In this document: positions 23,030-31,818 of the stretch, piece after piece
How the letters are laid out: every line of letters begins with the position of its first letter
Numbering within the stretch: position 1 is the stretch's first letter
NCBI GenBank assembly: GCA_024693135.1
Contig: JAILLN010000056.1
Coordinates: forward strand, 1 to 32,101
DNA length: 32,101 nt
Reading direction: 5' to 3'
Source: Lachnospiraceae bacterium
GTDB lineage: Bacteria; Bacillota; Clostridia; Lachnospirales; Lachnospiraceae
Position numbers and translations under genes: made by a program
The notes under the pieces: model-generated
Database searches by the model: none
The model's input: only the letters and a program-made list of their open reading frames with translations
What the model was told of the DNA's origin: nothing

Positions 23030-26000
23030 ATGAAGGATTACGGATTCAGAAAAAAAACCATCTCCATCTTGATGATACTATTCATGCTCTCCGGCACCAT
23101 GGCAGGAGCCATGCCCGCCTATGCGGATGAAGCGGGAGCCCGGGATACGGCTGTAGAGCTTTCTGATACGGAAGCACCAGCCGGGGACATTAATGGCACA
23201 GGGGAGCAAAGCCTCCGTCCCGAAGAAGCCGGAAGCGATAAAGCCATCCCGGAAACCACCGGGATCATTCCGGCAGGCGGCAGTGAGCCGGAGGATAGCG
23301 CGGATCCCCGTAGTTTGGATGATATCTTAAGCCCTGCAGACGAGGAAGCTTCCCAAAACGCAGCCGTGACGGATCTCCCCTTCGGTGCAAGGGATGACGA
23401 AACCGAGATCGATCGTCCGGAGCCTCTCCCCCAATTTATGACCGATGTAACACAGCAAAATGAACCGGGGGACCTCACACTCACCGAGCAAAGCGCCGGC
23501 ACGTCCGACTTTGCTTCAGCCTACAGCCTGCCGGAAATGGGATATCTCCCGGATAACGGTCCTGTGAATCAGGGAAATTCCAACCTGTGCTGGGCGTTTA
23601 CCGCAACGATGATGGCCGAGATCTCCATGATCCGGAAAGGCCTCGCAGATAAATTCTCGGTCCGTTATTCACCGGATCAGATAGCCTATTTCTTTTTCAA
23701 CCGGATCAATGATCCTTTGGGAAATACCGGTGATGACAAAAATGTGATCGGAGATGGATACAACTATTATGGGCTGGGAGGAAATAATTCATTCAACACC
23801 TGGAGCCTGGCAAGCTGGATCAGCATGCGGGACAATGCGGATGTTCCCTTCATAAACAGCCGGTATGATTCCCTGTCCGACGATAAGGCTTATTTCTCGA
23901 AAACCCACCTTCAGAATGCATACTGGTCGCCAATCTATACGGAGGATCCGCAGAATATTGAATATATCGAAAACGTCAAGGAGCTCATTTACGATCATGG
24001 CGGCGTTTCTATCATTATATCCAATCAACTCTATATCAATAAAAATCATGCCGTATACAATACAACAGGCGGAGGCGGACATAACGTCACTTTAGTCGGC
24101 TGGGATGATTCTTATCCGAAGGAGAATTTTGAAACCACTCCTTCGGGAAACGGAGCCTGGTACGTCCGGGACAGCTATGACGGAGTCGGAAATCGTGATG
24201 AAAACGGCTGCTTCTGGCTTTCCTATTACAGCAGGGATCTCACGGACGGGAAAAGCGATAAGGCGATCGCTTATGATTTTGAGAACGGGGATAATTACGA
24301 TAATAATTACCAATATGACGGAGCCGCAGGAAATAATCATCTGCCCTCGAGCTCCGGCCATATCCAGATGTCCAATGTTTTCCGGGCAAAGGGAGATGAA
24401 TATCTTGAAGCAGTTGCCTTTGCTCCCGCATCTGCCTCCACGTCATATGAGATCAATATATATAAGCTTTCCGAAAATTTTGCCGGACCGGTAGGAGATG
24501 TATCGCTGGCAAGGGTTACGGGTAATACCCGGTATGTGGGATACCGGACAGTCAATCTGGATCATCCTGTCGCTCTTTCAGAGAATGATCTTTTTTCCGT
24601 GGTGGTGGATGCATGGGATAATTCGGGAACGAATAACGTCGGACTCTATATCGATAATTCATACAAAAACTCTGACTGGGTCATCTTCCAGGCCGGCGTG
24701 TCTGAAAATCAGAGCTTTTATTTTAATACGGATTTAAAGGACTATGGTTACTGTGCGCGGATCAAGGCCTTCACCGACAATGCCGGAAGCGGCCCGGAAA
24801 AGCCTGAAAAAAAGACTGCCGCCCTGGCACAGATTATGGATGAAGACTATTCCTATGACGGCACCCTGCATTGTCCGGCGGTTTCAGTCAATCAGGGCGT
24901 GGACGGTTCGGGCGGGCTTTTACAGGAAGGCACCGACTATACGGTGGCATATTATAATAATAAATACCCCGGCAAGGCGGCCGCCGTCATTTCTTCCCAT
25001 GACTACCGCATCAAAAATTCCTTCCATTCCTTTACCATAAAGCCCAAAACCCTGGATGACAGCATCACGGCCGTGCTTATGCCGTCTTCATTTACCTATG
25101 ACGGGACCGAAAAGAATCCCTCCTATACGATCTCCGATAACGCCCTTCATGCCGGGCTTAAAGAGGGAGTGGATTATACGGCATCTTTTGAAGATAATGC
25201 CAATGCCGGAACTGCCGCATTGGTCATCACCGGCATCGGTAATTATGCAGGCGAAAAAAGATTTGAATATACGATCGATCCGTTAAGCATCGATGATTTT
25301 GTGCTCTCTGTCCCGCAGGATCAGGTATATAACGGAATGCCTCAAACTCCGGCCGTAATCGTTACCGATCCGGCAGGAAAGACCCTGGCTGAAGGCAGGG
25401 ATTATACCACGACAGGGGCTGACAATGTAAACGCCGGGACCGCAAAGGTTTCGGTAATCGGAAAAGGGAATTACACCGGCACAAAGACCATAAGCTTCAA
25501 TATCCTGCCCAAGAGCATCGACGGTGCTTCCGTCAGCGGAATAGGATCCACATACCGGTACACCGGATCCGAGGTAAAGCCCGTGCCGGAGGCCTCTGAC
25601 CCGGCCATAGGGGGAAGGAAGCTTGAAAAAGATGTCGATTATACTGTGGAATACCGGGATAACCAGGAGGAAGGCACCGCCCTTGTGTCATTAAAAGGGA
25701 TCGGAAACTATACAGGACAGAAGGATATTACCTTCTTCATTTCAAAAGCCGAGCCGCTGCAGCTTGCAATAGCCACCATTCCTGACCAGACTTTTATTCC
25801 GGGAGGCATGCCGAATCAGCCTTCCGTAAAGGTAAAGCACGGAAGCAGCATCTTAAACTGCGGAGCTGACTACACCGTATCCTACACGGATAATCTTAAC
25901 GCCGGCACAGCAAAAGCCTATATCACCGGGGTGAGCAAAACAGTCTATGATACTTCCTCGGCTTCAGGCTCCTTTACCATAAAACCCTTTAATCTGAAAA

Positions 26001-26899
26001 AAGCTTCGGCAGGCGGGATTTCGGATCAGCTCTATGTCAGCGGAAAAACCTATACCGTTTCCCCGATGGTGACGGTAAAGAATCCGGTCACCGGACAGGC
26101 TGTCACGCTTAAGGAGGGTGAGGATTTTAAGATATCCTATGAGAATAATACGGCGCATAAAGAAGGGCAGAAGGTTACGGTATATCTTGACGGGATCAAT
26201 AATTATACCGGCCGGATAAAAAAGACCTTCATCCTAAGGGATTATGTTCCGATCAGTGATCCGGAAAGCTTTGCGATCACGCTTTCACAAAATGTGTATG
26301 ATTATGACGGTACCGCAAAAAAGCCTCCGGTCACGGTATATTACCGGACCGGAAATACGGTCTTAAAAGAGGGCACGGATTATAAGGTCACCTATAAATC
26401 CAATAAGAATGCGGGGATTGCAAGGGTTACGGTCAAGCCGACGAAAAGCTTTACCCGGTCATATCATGTCAAGGGCTCTGCGGCAGTTTTCTTTACGATC
26501 AAAGGAAAGTCTCCCAAGGACCTGACTTTTTCCGTCATAAGCGATAAAACCTACAGCGGCAAGCCGATCCGGCCGAAGGCTGCCGTATATGAAAACGGGA
26601 AAAAGCTTTCTTCATCATGCTACTATGTTGAGTATGCAGACAATGTAAACGCAGGGAAGGCCCGTTTTACCGTTTACGGAAGGAACAATTATTCCGGTGA
26701 GCTGGGAACGGGAACCTTCGTGATCAAAAAACAGCGGTTCAGCAAGGTAAAAACCTCATATAAAAGGAGCAGCGGCGCTCTTACGGTAAGATACGGCAAT
26801 GCGGTATTAAGGGAAAATATTGACTTTGCAAAGGATGCCTCAGCCAGGCTTCTCACCTCTCTCGAAACAAATTTCGAGGCAGGCACAAAGAAATACTGA
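23030..26899 (+). CDS. Secreted papain-fold (C1-like) protein with MBG/Ig-like repeats, catalytic Asn replaced
   Basis: A 1289-residue exported protein. The signal peptide is about 1-32, with cleavage after AYA. A variable acidic linker leads to the papain-like domain with Q181, C187 (NSNLCWAF) and H351 (GGHNVTLVGWDDSYP). The position of the catalytic Asn is occupied by D381 (YVRDSYDG), where the giant paralogue has VRNSW. A lectin-like domain follows (about 415-590). Eight tandem repeats of about 80 residues come next (pattern Y-G, G-DY-V-Y-N-NAGTA, GNY-G, F-I), then a ninth that stops after about half its length at EAGTKKY. It lacks the IGGxWK tail of the other two surface proteins. The start has AAGG and GGCGG upstream. 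The stop lies 13 bp from the convergent NRPS stop. Confidence 0.93.
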   Translation: MKDYGFRKKTISILMILFMLSGTMAGAMPAYADEAGARDTAVELSDTEAPAGDINGTGEQSLRPEEAGSDKAIPETTGIIPAGGSEPEDSADPRSLDDILSPADEEASQNAAVTDLPFGARDDETEIDRPEPLPQFMTDVTQQNEPGDLTLTEQSAGTSDFASAYSLPEMGYLPDNGPVNQGNSNLCWAFTATMMAEISMIRKGLADKFSVRYSPDQIAYFFFNRINDPLGNTGDDKNVIGDGYNYYGLGGNNSFNTWSLASWISMRDNADVPFINSRYDSLSDDKAYFSKTHLQNAYWSPIYTEDPQNIEYIENVKELIYDHGGVSIIISNQLYINKNHAVYNTTGGGGHNVTLVGWDDSYPKENFETTPSGNGAWYVRDSYDGVGNRDENGCFWLSYYSRDLTDGKSDKAIAYDFENGDNYDNNYQYDGAAGNNHLPSSSGHIQMSNVFRAKGDEYLEAVAFAPASASTSYEINIYKLSENFAGPVGDVSLARVTGNTRYVGYRTVNLDHPVALSENDLFSVVVDAWDNSGTNNVGLYIDNSYKNSDWVIFQAGVSENQSFYFNTDLKDYGYCARIKAFTDNAGSGPEKPEKKTAALAQIMDEDYSYDGTLHCPAVSVNQGVDGSGGLLQEGTDYTVAYYNNKYPGKAAAVISSHDYRIKNSFHSFTIKPKTLDDSITAVLMPSSFTYDGTEKNPSYTISDNALHAGLKEGVDYTASFEDNANAGTAALVITGIGNYAGEKRFEYTIDPLSIDDFVLSVPQDQVYNGMPQTPAVIVTDPAGKTLAEGRDYTTTGADNVNAGTAKVSVIGKGNYTGTKTISFNILPKSIDGASVSGIGSTYRYTGSEVKPVPEASDPAIGGRKLEKDVDYTVEYRDNQEEGTALVSLKGIGNYTGQKDITFFISKAEPLQLAIATIPDQTFIPGGMPNQPSVKVKHGSSILNCGADYTVSYTDNLNAGTAKAYITGVSKTVYDTSSASGSFTIKPFNLKKASAGGISDQLYVSGKTYTVSPMVTVKNPVTGQAVTLKEGEDFKISYENNTAHKEGQKVTVYLDGINNYTGRIKKTFILRDYVPISDPESFAITLSQNVYDYDGTAKKPPVTVYYRTGNTVLKEGTDYKVTYKSNKNAGIARVTVKPTKSFTRSYHVKGSAAVFFTIKGKSPKDLTFSVISDKTYSGKPIRPKAAVYENGKKLSSSCYYVEYADNVNAGKARFTVYGRNNYSGELGTGTFVIKKQRFSKVKTSYKRSSGALTVRYGNAVLRENIDFAKDASARLLTSLETNFEAGTKKY

Positions 26900-26912
26900 T
26901 CCATCCACCGCC

Positions 26913-29900
26913 TTATGCCAGGATCTCCGGAACCATATGCGCTCCCAGGCGCTCCGCCACAAACGCCTTCAGTTTTTCTCCATCGATCTCTCCCGAAGCG
27001 TGAATGGCCGCCTTGACATAGAAGAGATTATTCTCACCATACTCCAGTGAAGCCTCCGCCTTATCGATTCCCGGATATTTTTCCAGGGTGCGCTCCAGCT
27101 CAAACAGATTGATGAAATAACGGCCCTTCAGTGTTTCACGCATTACTGTCCTTCCGGCCTGGTACATTGCTTCAATGCGCTTATCCGGCGTGATCCTTGC
27201 GTATATTCCCGTATCAAACATGGTCCCGGGTGTATACAGGCTTTCAATGGAATCCCTCTGCGCCTTGGCATAAGGAGCCTCATTCACCTCATGATCAAGG
27301 ATATACAGCCTGCCCCATGCGCCAAAGGGTTTCTTTAATCCGTATTCATCCAGGATATACGGCTTTACCATAAGCTCCGTATCCTGATCCGTGATCACCT
27401 CATAACCAAGAAATGCATTCAGCCTGGAAGCGGAAATCGAAAAATGCTTGGGATACAGCCTGGCTGAAAGATGATCCTTCAGTTTCCTTGCCGAATCCTC
27501 CTCCGGCATGGCCAGCAGCACATCCTCCATGGCCGCTAAGAATACCTCCAGCATATTTCTGTCAAAGCGGTTCTCCCAATATCTTAATTCATAGGTATAG
27601 CCCTGGCTGTCGGAATAGACCATCAGATGGAAGGGCAGTGAATCCAGCTGGAGGCGTATGCCTTCTGCCCTTTCTCCTCCGATCTGCGGGATATCCAGGA
27701 GCGTGCCCTGATATTGGATGAACATTTCATCCGCATGCTGGCTTGACATATGCGTCTCCATGGTATGAAGGATCTGTCCCGCATTACGTCGCAGGAGCTC
27801 ATCCACGGTCTCATGTGCCACCTTTGTATAGCGGAAGACATACGTCCCAAAGAAGGATCCCGCAAGACGTGCCCACCTGCCGTCCGTACGTCCGTTATGA
27901 ATGCTGGTTACCGCCACATCATCGGAAGAAGCAAACAAGCCGACCGTATAGCTGAAGGCTGTCATGAAAAGTGCATTCTCGGAAATACCGTGCTGGGCAC
28001 AGAAGCCCTGGGTGCTCTTCAGATTGAGCCCCTTGAATCTTCCCTTAATGGAAGCATTGTGGGCCGTATTAAGGTCATAGCTGTCCATCTTGGCAAGTAT
28101 GCTTCTTTTTATGGACAGGCCGCTTAAAAGCTCCTTGAAAAATGCGATGTCCCTGTCCCGCAGGCCGGCCGCATCCCTTGCATATTCATCAAGAATGAAT
28201 TCGTAAAAGCTATATTCGGATTTCCGGACGGGGCGGTCCCCCAGATAAAGATGGTTCAGGTCGTCGAGAAGGATGCTCATCGTCATGCCGTCCCCGATGA
28301 TATGCGCCACGTCAAAGAAGAGGTACTTCGCATCTTCTGTCTGGTATAATCCGATATGGTACAGATTTTCCCCGGGCATATAGGTATAAGGGACCAGAAG
28401 GCTCTTGCGTTTTTCTCCCCATTCCTCCTCTGTAAGCGTAAGCCTTTCGATCTCCGCTTCCCTTGTGTCATCACGGAAATTGTAGAAATGCTTATCCTCT
28501 CCGGGCTGGATCCGGTCGGTAAGGATCGGATGAATCTTAAAGAGCTTCCGGATGGCATCCTCCATCCGGTCAAGGTCGATGCCCGCGCCCAGCTTGAAGA
28601 AGAAGGGAAGATTGGCCGTGGTGTTCCCGCGCATGACATAGGCAAAATACATCTGAAGCCTGGTGAGGGGATATTTCTCCCGGACGGAATAATCCCTTTT
28701 CTCTTCCCCGGCCTTCTTTTCAAGAAGCGCCGCTATCTTCTCTACCGTGGGATTTTCCATGAGCTCGGTCAGTGTCAGTGCATAATCATGGTCATCCTGA
28801 AGCGCAGTCAGAAGCAGGATACTTGTAAAGGAATCCAGCCCCTCCGTATAGAGATCGGCATCCACGCCAAAAGACCCGTGCCCCAGGCACTTCAGGCAGC
28901 AGTCGTAAACCTTCTTCTGGATATCGTTTTCGGGAAGCTTAAGATTTTTCTTCTTCTCCTTACGGCTTGTCCTCTCCTTAAAGAACTCTTCCCGGATGAT
29001 CTTCTTGGAGGTTGTCTTCTTAAACGGTATCTTACGGACACCGGTCTGCATGATCCTCTTATAGGGTGCAAGATCACGGTTGTAATGCTTGACTATCCCC
29101 TCGATCTCGGAGACGACATCCTTTAGGCCAATGCTTTCCGCATACGAGAAATCCGGATATACCTCACATTTGATCATGTCATCTTCTTCAAACACCAGGA
29201 CCTCGCTCACAAGCGGCTCCTTGGACAGATCCGCTTCCATCTCCTCCGGGGCCACATTCTCCCCGTTGCTTAAGATGATCAGGTTCTTAAGACGGCCTGT
29301 AAGATACAGGAAATTCTCCTCGTCAAGATAGCCTATGTCGCCCGTATGCAGCCAGCCGTCCTCTGTAAATGCTTCCTCCGTAAGCTCCGGATCGCCGTAG
29401 TACCCTTTCATCACAAAAGGAGACCTGACCTGTACCTCTCCTCCCTCTGCAATGCGGATCTCTACGTGGTCCATGACTTTCCCTGCAGAATCAAGCTTAT
29501 CGGGCCGGTCATAAACCGGCTGGGAAATCACCGGAGAGCATTCCGACATGCCATATCCCTGGCCTATCCTGAGGCCGAGATTTACATAGCACTGCCCCAG
29601 ATCCTTCGGGAGGCCGCCACCCCCACAGACAATACGGGATATCCTTTTTCCATAGACCTGATGGAGCGCGTCCTCCTCCGTGATGGAAGGATCTGATGCG
29701 GCAATGGCAAGGATCTTATTGTAAAGCGCCTTGGCCATCATGGGAACGACATGGACGACCACCGGCTCAAACATCCTGAGATGACGTCCCAGCTGGCTCA
29801 GGGGACCGTTTATGCATACAACCGCCCCTTTATGCATCATAGCCAGGATCGAGGCATCTATACAATATACGTGGTGGATGGGCAGGACAAGCAGGGCAAT

Positions 29901-30554
29901 GAGCGGCTTGGGATCATCCACCGCATCCTGGGCAAGAGCATTGCCCACAAGGTTAAAATTGGTCAGTATGACCCCTTTGCTGTGTCCGGTGGTTCCGGAG
30001 GTATAGAGTATCATTGCCGGATCATCCGGCGTCACGCTGTCTTCCGCATTTTCGCAGCCCCAGCTCTTTCCCGGAAACCGGAGGTCCTTTAAGATATCAT
30101 TAAGGCAGGAGGTCTTTTTTACGGACTGCAGGGAATAGTAGTCCGTTATCCTTCCGCAGCGGGAGCGAAGCTCCTCTACCACAGGCTGCTGCTCCCAGTC
30201 AAAAAAGAGGATATCGACATCCGCCCGGTTGAGGCAGTCCTCAAGATGCGCAATATCCATCTGAGGATCCAGCGGGACGGCGACATTTCCGGAAGCCATG
30301 ACGCCGACAAGCACGGTAATATAGTGGACGCCGGCCGATCCAAGCAGCCCGACATGGATCCGTCTCTTCAGCGCTGTCCTTCTCTCATTCACGAATGCAC
30401 CCACGATGCGGCAGGCCTCACAGAATTTCTCATAGCTGATGTCATAGACCACATCATCCTCACGCTCATAGCGAAGAAAGGGTGCATCCTTGTACATTTC
30501 TGCGCTCTTTTCCAGCATCTCCCTGACCGTTTTTGTGTTATCGTAGGTTATCAT
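26913..30554 (-). CDS. NRPS-like protein: adenylation - carrier - condensation - partial second adenylation
   Basis: 1213 residues from ATG 30554, chosen because AGGAGG lies 9 nt upstream; an ATG at 30578 has a weaker site. Adenylation domain: YTSGTTGHSKGV (184-195), GYGMSEC (333-339), HTGDIGYLDE (403-412), GRLKNLIILSNGENVAPEE (420-438), with the C-terminal lysine region KKTTSKKI (512-519). The carrier domain has the phosphopantetheine serine S575 (GLDSF). The condensation-like domain has HIIGDG (751-756), i.e. HxxxDG with the first His of the usual HHxxxDG replaced by Ala. The last roughly 175 residues resemble only the C-terminal part of another adenylation domain (GRLYILD ... LERTLEKYPG ... 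HMVPEILA) and stop before its catalytic lysine. It probably activates and condenses a carboxylic acid. There is no thioesterase and no phosphopantetheinyl transferase nearby. Confidence 0.88.
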   Translation of the reverse strand: MITYDNTKTVREMLEKSAEMYKDAPFLRYEREDDVVYDISYEKFCEACRIVGAFVNERRTALKRRIHVGLLGSAGVHYITVLVGVMASGNVAVPLDPQMDIAHLEDCLNRADVDILFFDWEQQPVVEELRSRCGRITDYYSLQSVKKTSCLNDILKDLRFPGKSWGCENAEDSVTPDDPAMILYTSGTTGHSKGVILTNFNLVGNALAQDAVDDPKPLIALLVLPIHHVYCIDASILAMMHKGAVVCINGPLSQLGRHLRMFEPVVVHVVPMMAKALYNKILAIAASDPSITEEDALHQVYGKRISRIVCGGGGLPKDLGQCYVNLGLRIGQGYGMSECSPVISQPVYDRPDKLDSAGKVMDHVEIRIAEGGEVQVRSPFVMKGYYGDPELTEEAFTEDGWLHTGDIGYLDEENFLYLTGRLKNLIILSNGENVAPEEMEADLSKEPLVSEVLVFEEDDMIKCEVYPDFSYAESIGLKDVVSEIEGIVKHYNRDLAPYKRIMQTGVRKIPFKKTTSKKIIREEFFKERTSRKEKKKNLKLPENDIQKKVYDCCLKCLGHGSFGVDADLYTEGLDSFTSILLLTALQDDHDYALTLTELMENPTVEKIAALLEKKAGEEKRDYSVREKYPLTRLQMYFAYVMRGNTTANLPFFFKLGAGIDLDRMEDAIRKLFKIHPILTDRIQPGEDKHFYNFRDDTREAEIERLTLTEEEWGEKRKSLLVPYTYMPGENLYHIGLYQTEDAKYLFFDVAHIIGDGMTMSILLDDLNHLYLGDRPVRKSEYSFYEFILDEYARDAAGLRDRDIAFFKELLSGLSIKRSILAKMDSYDLNTAHNASIKGRFKGLNLKSTQGFCAQHGISENALFMTAFSYTVGLFASSDDVAVTSIHNGRTDGRWARLAGSFFGTYVFRYTKVAHETVDELLRRNAGQILHTMETHMSSQHADEMFIQYQGTLLDIPQIGGERAEGIRLQLDSLPFHLMVYSDSQGYTYELRYWENRFDRNMLEVFLAAMEDVLLAMPEEDSARKLKDHLSARLYPKHFSISASRLNAFLGYEVITDQDTELMVKPYILDEYGLKKPFGAWGRLYILDHEVNEAPYAKAQRDSIESLYTPGTMFDTGIYARITPDKRIEAMYQAGRTVMRETLKGRYFINLFELERTLEKYPGIDKAEASLEYGENNLFYVKAAIHASGEIDGEKLKAFVAERLGAHMVPEILA

Positions 30555-30598
30555 CCCAGCGCCCCTCCTTTGAATCATTTCTTCCGCCAGCGCATGAT

Positions 30599-30687
30599 AT
30601 AGAAATCACCTGCAGGATCATTTTTTCCAGCAGGCGAAAACGCATTTCCAGTACAATCCCACAAGACTTTTTACTGGCGATTTCTAT
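30599..30687 (-). ncRNA. Predicted three-way-junction leader RNA of the NRPS-like gene
   Basis: Read 5' to 3' on the minus strand from 30687. P1 ATAGAAATC pairs with GATTTCTAT at the far end (9 bp, plus a G-U). Next comes P2, CCAGTA ... TACTGG (6 bp, with a further 4 bp AGTC/GATT inside). A 13-nt A/U- and GCG-containing linker leads to P3, CCTGCtGGA ... TCCtGCAGG (8 bp with one U-U mismatch, 8-nt loop). The helices abut P1 on both sides with almost no unpaired bases. The predicted transcript start (about 30698) lies about 10 nt before P1, and the Shine-Dalgarno of the gene about 30 nt after it. It matches no riboswitch class I know; the identity and function are inferred. Confidence 0.55.
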
Positions 30688-30704
30688 GTATATTTATGCA
30701 TATT

Positions 30705-30733
30705 ATCATATTCTTCAGGGGAGGAAAAATCAA
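30705..30733 (-). promoter_or_regulatory. Promoter of the NRPS-like gene
   Basis: On the minus strand TTGATT (30733-30728, 4 of 6) and TATGAT (30710-30705, 5 of 6) are separated by 17 bp. The -35 overlaps the T-rich tail of the DUF3021 terminator. The 5' leader is about 143 nt. Confidence 0.6.
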
Positions 30734-30761
30734 TACGATCAGGGAATCATCTCCCTGATCG
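30725..30761 (-). terminator. Terminator after the LytTR-DUF3021 operon
   Basis: On the minus strand CGATCAGGGA and TCCCTGATCG form a perfect 10-bp stem with a 6-nt loop, followed by TATTGATTTTT. The T-run starts late, so termination may be partial and allow read-through into the NRPS-like gene. Confidence 0.7.
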
Positions 30762-30779
30762 GTTGAATGAAAAAAAGTC

Positions 30780-31202
30780 CTATGCTTTCTGGCGTTTAAG
30801 AATGATCTCGAGCTGGTCGTTCATCTCATTGACGGTATGCTTCCAATAGAGGTAATTGCTAAGCCATATGATGGCATAAATGACCACATATATCACCATG
30901 GCTGCCACAAAATCCAAGCTCCATGTAAACCATTTCATCGGAAGTTCAATGAGCAGTATCGTGGCAAGGGTGATCGCGGCATGAACCAGCGTTGACTTTG
31001 TCAGCCCCCAGCTTTCGATGGCATATACGGTCATCGCACCGCACGGTATCATTCCGTGAATGCCTGATGCGATCATATGAAGGACAAAGCTCCTGCCCTC
31101 AGGGTTACCGGGATTGGCCAGCATCCACATGATGATTCCCACGATCATTCCGACAACTATGCCTATCAGTGAATAGATAAGAAATCTGCTCTTCAATTCC
31201 AT
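30780..31202 (-). CDS. DUF3021-family membrane protein, partner of LytTR regulator
   Basis: A 140-residue protein with four hydrophobic helices (about 7-29, 40-61, 71-89, 98-118) and a short charged C-terminal tail, the usual DUF3021 layout. In LytTR regulatory systems such as HdrRM of Streptococcus mutans, a small membrane protein holds the LytTR regulator inactive. By position this is the equivalent (inference). It begins 3 bp after the LytTR stop, with GGGGG as ribosome binding site inside the end of that gene, so they are coupled. Confidence 0.88.
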   Translation of the reverse strand: MELKSRFLIYSLIGIVVGMIVGIIMWMLANPGNPEGRSFVLHMIASGIHGMIPCGAMTVYAIESWGLTKSTLVHAAITLATILLIELPMKWFTWSLDFVAAMVIYVVIYAIIWLSNYLYWKHTVNEMNDQLEIILKRQKA

Positions 31203-31205
31203 AGG

Positions 31206-31685
31206 CTATGCCCCCGCTATACTGTTCTGTTTAAGCAGATTCTTGATCTGTTTGACCCGGCTTCTTGATACCCATGATTTGATCCCGCAGTCAAACTCAA
31301 CGCCGATCGTTCCGGCGAGATTAAAGTCAAAGCTTTTGACCTTATAAAGATTGATGATCTCCGACTGTGAGATACGCAGGAATCTCGCTGGATTGAGGAC
31401 ATCCTCCAAGCCGGCAAGGGTCCTTTTTACCGTATATATCTCATCCTCAGTCTGGATTACGATCTTGCGTCCTTCGGTATGCACCCTTACGATATCCCTT
31501 TGTGAAACAAATACGACCGCATCATCTTTTTCGGCCGCGATCTGCGGGAAGTCACTCTTTGATGCATCCTCGATGGCACAAATGATATTCTCTACCTGCT
31601 GAGTGTTCGATCGTGTCTTTATCGTGACGAATGGATCGACGTATCGTTCATCAAGGACAACCTCGATCTCTACCATATCTTTCAT
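31206..31685 (-). CDS. LytTR-family transcriptional regulator
   Basis: A DNA-binding protein of about 159 residues. An N-terminal stretch (EIEVVLDERYVDPFVTIKTRS) precedes a LytTR domain with the typical order: DIVRVHTEGRKIVIQTEDEIYTV, LEDVLNPARFLRISQSEIINL, VKSFDFN, and SRSRVKQIKNLL at the end. There is no receiver domain, so it is not a classic response regulator but of the LytTR-plus-membrane-protein type. The frame opens with TTG 31706 and has ATGs at 31700, 31685 and 31676. I chose 31685 because GGTGA lies just upstream; 31676 is also plausible. A direct repeat with 21-bp period upstream (31759-31792) suggests autoregulation. Confidence 0.9.
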   Translation of the reverse strand: MKDMVEIEVVLDERYVDPFVTIKTRSNTQQVENIICAIEDASKSDFPQIAAEKDDAVVFVSQRDIVRVHTEGRKIVIQTEDEIYTVKRTLAGLEDVLNPARFLRISQSEIINLYKVKSFDFNLAGTIGVEFDCGIKSWVSRSRVKQIKNLLKQNSIAGA

Positions 31686-31722
31686 CTGTTCACCGTCCAT
31701 CTGCAAAAATATACCAGATACA

Positions 31723-31728
31723 ATTATA
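31723..31728 (-). promoter_or_regulatory. -10 element of the LytTR operon
   Basis: A perfect TATAAT on the minus strand about 38-47 nt before the candidate starts. At the -35 position (31746-31751) the sequence is CGGCAG, which does not resemble TTGACA. Such a promoter usually needs an activator. Confidence 0.6.
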
Positions 31729-31758
31729 CGATAATCATCACGGCTCTGCCGAGAGCAT

Positions 31759-31792
31759 GTTTATTTGGTAGTTTTTTTTGTTTATTCGGTAA
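31759..31792 (-). promoter_or_regulatory. Probable LytTR operator (two direct repeats, 21-bp period)
   Basis: On the minus strand TTACCGAATAAAC (31792-31780) and CTACCAAATAAAC (31771-31759) agree at 11 of 13 positions and are exactly 21 bp apart, two turns of the helix on the same face. LytTR proteins bind such direct repeats with ACC-type cores. The pair lies about 31-64 bp upstream of the -10, where an activator would sit. Confidence 0.65.
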
Positions 31793-31818
31793 ATTCGCAG
31801 ATGAAATTGAAGGGAACT

